Shown: positions 61,005 to 64,000 of the stretch, piece after piece
Numbering within the stretch: position 1 is the stretch's first letter
Layout: every line of letters starts with the position of its first letter
Assembly: GCA_964640955.1 (NCBI GenBank)
Contig: CAZXJI010000003.1
Location: 62,001 to 126,000 of the forward strand
Source of the DNA: CAXXOK01 sp964640955
GTDB lineage: Bacteria; Bacillota; Clostridia; Christensenellales; Aristaeellaceae
Reading direction: 5' to 3'
Length of the DNA: 64,000 nt
Program-made: the position numbers and the translations under genes
Notes under the pieces: model-generated
The model's input: the letters and a program-made list of their open reading frames with translations, nothing else
Database searches by the model: none
Told to the model about the DNA's origin: nothing

Positions 61005-61904
61005 ATGAGCGATTTTGTGGCGGGCTGGGACGGCGGCGGCACCAAGACCTGCGTCGTGTGCACGACGGCCGATGGCGCGGAGATCGGGCGCCGCGTGTTC
61101 GGCGCGCTGAACATCAACGGGGCCAGCGAAAGGGAGATCTTCTCCTGCGTTTCGCAGGCCGTGGCGTTCGTAAACGGCATTCCGGGGCGGTGCCTGGGCA
61201 TGGTGATCGCCACGGCGGGCACCAGCAACCCGGCCGCGGGCGAAATGGTCGGCCGCGCGCTGCTCAAAGCGGGCTACGCGGGCCCCTACGCGATGCACGG
61301 CGACCAGGAAGCCGCGCTTTTCGGCGCGGTGGACGGCGTCGGCGCGGTGCTGGTGGCCGGCACGGGTTCCATCTGCTACGGGCGCAACGCGGCGGGCCAA
61401 ACCGCGCGCTGCGGCGGGTACGGCTATCTGGTGGACGACGAGGGCAGCGGGTACGCCATTGGGCGCGACATCCTTTCGGCGGTGCTCCGTTCGGCCGACG
61501 GCCGCAACGCGCCGACCGCCCTTTCCGCGCTCGTTTACGCGCAGGAGAAGTGGCGGGACATCCCCGCCATCATGCGCACGCTGTACACGGGCGAGACGGA
61601 CAAATCGCAGGTGGCGGCGCTCGCGCCCCTGCTTCGGCAGGCGGGCGACGATCCCGCGGCAACCGCGATCGCGAAGCGGGCGGGCGGGGAGCTGGCGCGG
61701 CTGTGCGAGACCGTCGTACGTAAGCTTTCCATGCCGGACGCGCAGGTGGCGCTGAGCGGGAGCATTCTGACCCATTTTGAAAGCGTGCGCGGTGAAACGA
61801 CGCGGATGCTGCTGGACGCCTTTCCGAGCCTGCGCTTTTGCAAGCCGCTGCACGACGCGGCTTACGGCGCGGCGCTCATGGCGCGCCTCGCCTACGCCCG
61901 GTAG
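61005..61904 (+). CDS. MurK/NagK-like amino-sugar kinase (BadF/BadG/BcrA/BcrD family)
   Basis: A 299-residue ASKHA-fold kinase. Start at ATG 61005 (MSDFVAGWDGGGTKTCVV) after AAGGAAG. DGGGTKT is the first phosphate loop, GAVLVAGTGSICYGRN the second, and YGYLVDDEGSGYAIGRD the conserved family segment. The family includes human NAGK and MurK of Clostridium acetobutylicum, which phosphorylates MurNAc and GlcNAc at O6. Its product would be the substrate of MurQ, encoded in the sister operon with the same operator. It lies 30 bases after the DUF4838 gene. Confidence 0.88.
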   Translation: MSDFVAGWDGGGTKTCVVCTTADGAEIGRRVFGALNINGASEREIFSCVSQAVAFVNGIPGRCLGMVIATAGTSNPAAGEMVGRALLKAGYAGPYAMHGDQEAALFGAVDGVGAVLVAGTGSICYGRNAAGQTARCGGYGYLVDDEGSGYAIGRDILSAVLRSADGRNAPTALSALVYAQEKWRDIPAIMRTLYTGETDKSQVAALAPLLRQAGDDPAATAIAKRAGGELARLCETVVRKLSMPDAQVALSGSILTHFESVRGETTRMLLDAFPSLRFCKPLHDAAYGAALMARLAYAR

Positions 61905-61930
61905 ACGCCGGACCGACCCGGCGCGCGAAA

Positions 61931-61940
61931 CGAGTACTCG
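61931..61940. promoter_or_regulatory. Palindrome before the EtfB gene
   Basis: CGAGTACTCG, a perfect 10-bp palindrome 18 bases upstream of the EtfB start, within the 54-base gap after the kinase gene. No promoter is visible in the gap, so read-through from the kinase operon is likely. The element could be chance. Confidence 0.25.
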
Positions 61941-61958
61941 AATAAGGAGACGGATTCC

Positions 61959-62738
61959 ATGAATCTCTTCGTATGCATCAAGCAGGTGCCGGCGACCAAC
62001 AAGGTGGAGGTGGACGAACAGACGGGCGTCCTCAAGCGCGCCGGGGTGCTGAGCAAAATGAACCCCTATGACCTCTACGCGCTGGAAACGGCCCTGCGCC
62101 TGAAGGAAGCCCACGGTGGCACGATCACCGTGGGCACCATGGGGCCGCCGCAGGCCGAGGCCGTCGTGCGGGAAGCCTACCGCATGGGCGCCGACGACGG
62201 TTACGTGTTCTCCGACCGCCGTCTGGGCGGCGCGGACGTGCTGGCCACCAGCTACACGCTTTCCCAGGCCATCCGCAGCGTGGGCGATTTCGACCTCATC
62301 CTCTGCGGACGCCAGACCACCGACGGCGACACCGCGCAGGTCGGCCCGGCGATCGCCGAGCATATGGGCATCCCCCACGCGGCGTGGGTTTCCCGTATCG
62401 AAGCGTCAGGCGACGGCGTGGACGTGGAACAGCAGTTGCAGGACGTGGTGGAGACCGTGCACATGCCCTTCCCCTGCCTGGTAACCGTGGAAAAGGACAT
62501 CTACATGCCGCGGCTGCCCTCGCTGAAAACCGACCGGGCCGTGCGGGACAGGCCCGTGCATATCGTCGGGCTTTCCGGCTTCCCCGATACGGACCCGGAG
62601 CACTACGGCCTTTCCGGCAGCCCCACGCAGGTGGAACGCATCTTTCCGCCGCCCGGCGGTGCGGAAAAGGAAGTGTTCACGGGCGACGACAGCGCCGGGA
62701 AGCTAAGGGACCTGCTCAAACAGTGGAAATTCGTGTAG
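61959..62738 (+). CDS. Electron transfer flavoprotein beta subunit (bifurcating type)
   Basis: A 259-residue EtfB. N-terminus MNLFVCIKQVPATNKVEVD, SKMNPYDLYALETALRLKEAHGG, and the nucleotide-binding CGRQTTDGDTAQVGPAIAEHMG, a motif of the type found in electron-bifurcating Etfs that bind FAD and NADH. In Acetobacterium woodii the order EtfB, ferredoxin-EtfA, FAD dehydrogenase (LctB, LctC, LctD) makes a bifurcating D-lactate dehydrogenase; the same order is seen here. Confidence 0.92.
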   Translation: MNLFVCIKQVPATNKVEVDEQTGVLKRAGVLSKMNPYDLYALETALRLKEAHGGTITVGTMGPPQAEAVVREAYRMGADDGYVFSDRRLGGADVLATSYTLSQAIRSVGDFDLILCGRQTTDGDTAQVGPAIAEHMGIPHAAWVSRIEASGDGVDVEQQLQDVVETVHMPFPCLVTVEKDIYMPRLPSLKTDRAVRDRPVHIVGLSGFPDTDPEHYGLSGSPTQVERIFPPPGGAEKEVFTGDDSAGKLRDLLKQWKFV

Positions 62739-62750
62739 GGAGGCGTCGGC

Positions 62751-63941
62751 ATGGCGCAGATCGCGATATTGGAACGCAAGTGCGACGGATGCGGGCAGTG
62801 CGTTGAGCGCTGCCCCTTCGGAGCCATCGACATGAAGGACGGCAAGCCCGAGCTCAACGCCGCCTGCAAGCTTTGCGGCGTGTGCATCAAAGCCTGCCCC
62901 CGGCAGGCGATTATCCGGCTGGAGACTCGGGCGGCCACCGTGGACAAGTCCCTTTGGAAGGATATTCTGGTTTTCGCGGAGGTCGCGCAGGGCCGCCTGC
63001 ACCCCGTGAGCCTGGAACTGATCGGCAAGGCGCGGGAGCTGGCCGGGCCCGTGGGCTTCAGCGTGCACGCCGTGCTCGCAGGCAGCGGCGTGGGCGAATG
63101 CGCCGAGGAGCTGCGGCACTACGGCGTCGGCCGCGTTTACCTGTACGACGATCCGGCGCTCGCCTTCTTCCGCGCGGATGCCTTCGCGGTCTGCGCGGCG
63201 GACGCGATTCGCGCGCTCAAGCCGAGCGTGGTGCTGGTGGGCGCAACCTCGCTGGGCCGAAGCCTCGCGCCAAGGCTCTCCACCCGCTTCCACACCGGCC
63301 TCACCGCGGACTGCACGCAGCTGGAACTGCGGGAAAACACCGACCTGGTGCAGATTCGCCCGGCCTTCGGCGGCAACATCATGGCGCAGATCGTGACCAC
63401 GAACACCCGCCCCCAGTTCGCCACCGTGCGCTACAAGGTGATGAACGCCCCCGAGCGGCAGGATACGGCGACGGGCGAGATACTGGGCCGCAAAATACCC
63501 AAGGAGGTCGCCCTGTCCCCCGTGACGCACGTGCGCACCGTGCCCGTGCCGGCAGGCAAGACCATTTCCGACGCGGAGGTGCTGGTAGTAGGCGGCCGCG
63601 GTCTGCAAAAGCAGGCCGATCTGCAATTGATCCGCGAACTGGCCGCGCTGCTTCACGGCGACTGGGCGGTCAGCCGCCCGCTGGTGGAAAAGGGCTGGGC
63701 GGACAACGGCAGGCAGATCGGGCTTTCCGGCCGCACGGTGCGGCCGCGGCTCATCATCACCTGCGGGGTGAGCGGCGCCATCCAGTTCCGCAGCTGTATG
63801 TGCGCAAGCGACCACATCGTCGCCATCAACACCGACCCCCAGGCGCCGATCTTCGACGTGGCGCACGTGGCGGTTGTAGGCGATCTGTACCCCATTTTGC
63901 GGGAACTGATCGCGAAACTGAAGGAGGAGGGCGCGGCATGA
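62751..63941 (+). CDS. Electron transfer flavoprotein alpha subunit with N-terminal ferredoxin domain
   Basis: A 396-residue EtfA. Residues about 9-60 carry two [4Fe-4S] motifs: CDGCGQCVERCP and CKLCGVCIKACP. The Etf domain follows, with the FAD-binding C-terminal segment LIITCGVSGAIQFRSCMCASDHIVAINTDP, where the canonical IQH is IQF. This ferredoxin-fused form is typical of LctC/CarE-type bifurcating Etf. The gene starts 12 bases after EtfB and overlaps the next gene by ATGA. Confidence 0.92.
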   Translation: MAQIAILERKCDGCGQCVERCPFGAIDMKDGKPELNAACKLCGVCIKACPRQAIIRLETRAATVDKSLWKDILVFAEVAQGRLHPVSLELIGKARELAGPVGFSVHAVLAGSGVGECAEELRHYGVGRVYLYDDPALAFFRADAFAVCAADAIRALKPSVVLVGATSLGRSLAPRLSTRFHTGLTADCTQLELRENTDLVQIRPAFGGNIMAQIVTTNTRPQFATVRYKVMNAPERQDTATGEILGRKIPKEVALSPVTHVRTVPVPAGKTISDAEVLVVGGRGLQKQADLQLIRELAALLHGDWAVSRPLVEKGWADNGRQIGLSGRTVRPRLIITCGVSGAIQFRSCMCASDHIVAINTDPQAPIFDVAHVAVVGDLYPILRELIAKLKEEGAA

Positions 63942-64000
63942 ACGCATTCCAGAAGGTCGGCGCGGCCGACCTGGCCTATTTCGAAAGCCTCCTGCCGGGC
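63938..64000 (+). CDS. Start of a probable FAD-linked (LctD/GlcD-type) dehydrogenase, cut by the window
   Basis: Only 21 codons are present: MNAFQKVGAADLAYFESLLPG. The ATG overlaps the EtfA stop. The pattern (K-V-x-x-x-D-L-x-x-F/L at the start) fits the N-terminus of GlcD/LctD FAD-binding oxidases, and the position after EtfB and ferredoxin-EtfA is where lctD lies in known lactate dehydrogenase operons. The identification rests mainly on context. Confidence 0.55.
   Translation, partial: MNAFQKVGAADLAYFESLLPG

Noticed and set aside
59193..62378. A 1061-codon open frame on the minus strand
   Set aside because: It runs antisense to the DUF4838, MurK-like and EtfB genes, which have clear motifs and ribosome sites. 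Its own translation is low-complexity, rich in R, H, A and G, as expected for the opposite strand of GC-rich coding DNA.

Overview
The window reads as GC-rich Bacillota chromosome, probably a gut-type Clostridia member. The taxonomic guess rests on AGGAGG-type ribosome-binding sites, consensus sigma-A promoters, LplA/LplB/LplC-type ABC sugar importers, Etf-linked energy metabolism and high GC; it is inference. It is densely coding. I saw no tRNA, rRNA, transposase, phage gene or CRISPR array. Nearly everything is carbohydrate or organic-acid uptake and catabolism in operon-sized modules.

Region 1-3224 (minus): KDPG aldolase, cyclase-family hydrolase, a ribose-type binding protein and the N-terminal half of an Mgl/Rbs-type ATPase that runs off the left edge. 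Region 3462-7518 (plus): an orphan sensory-rhodopsin-transducer-like protein followed by two half-size ABC exporters. Region 7654-16826 (minus) is an apparent eight-gene operon: DUF1537 acid-sugar kinase, iron alcohol dehydrogenase, DapA-family aldolase, PdxA-family dehydrogenase, binding protein, two permeases and a BNR sialidase-like protein. It is divergent from a PrpR-type regulator (17077-18918) whose AAA+ domain has lost the sigma-54 contact motif.

Region 18965-31802: a SemiSWEET-like small membrane protein, a GNAT enzyme, a cytidylate-kinase-like protein, a complete Liv-type ABC importer behind an attenuator-like leader, an ABC-2 exporter, a DJ-1/PfpI protein lacking its cysteine, a LacI regulator and a serine hydrolase. 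Region 32294-39211: an ABC sugar importer with a CE1-like esterase, then MFS and MATE transporters. Region 40364-45117: a TRAP transporter with a fructuronate-reductase-like enzyme.

Region 45228-64000 is the most interesting part. MurQ etherase, a GH42-like hydrolase, a sugar isomerase, a fused ManA-like protein, an ROK protein, a MurR/RpiR regulator, a NamZ/DUF1343 muramidase without signal peptide, a tandem GNAT, an LplBC-type ABC importer, a DUF4838 protein and a MurK-like kinase are followed by EtfB, ferredoxin-EtfA and the start of what is probably an LctD-type lactate dehydrogenase. Three promoters here carry the same element: two ACTAGT sites 31 bp apart, one or two bases from each -35 box. 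Together they suggest one regulon for muramyl-glycan salvage. MurQ would release D-lactate, and the adjacent Etf/dehydrogenase module could oxidise it.

Across the window, all six substrate-binding-protein genes are followed by a strong intercistronic hairpin, and none of the glycan-active enzymes has a visible signal peptide. This fits a lifestyle of importing oligosaccharides and degrading them inside the cell.
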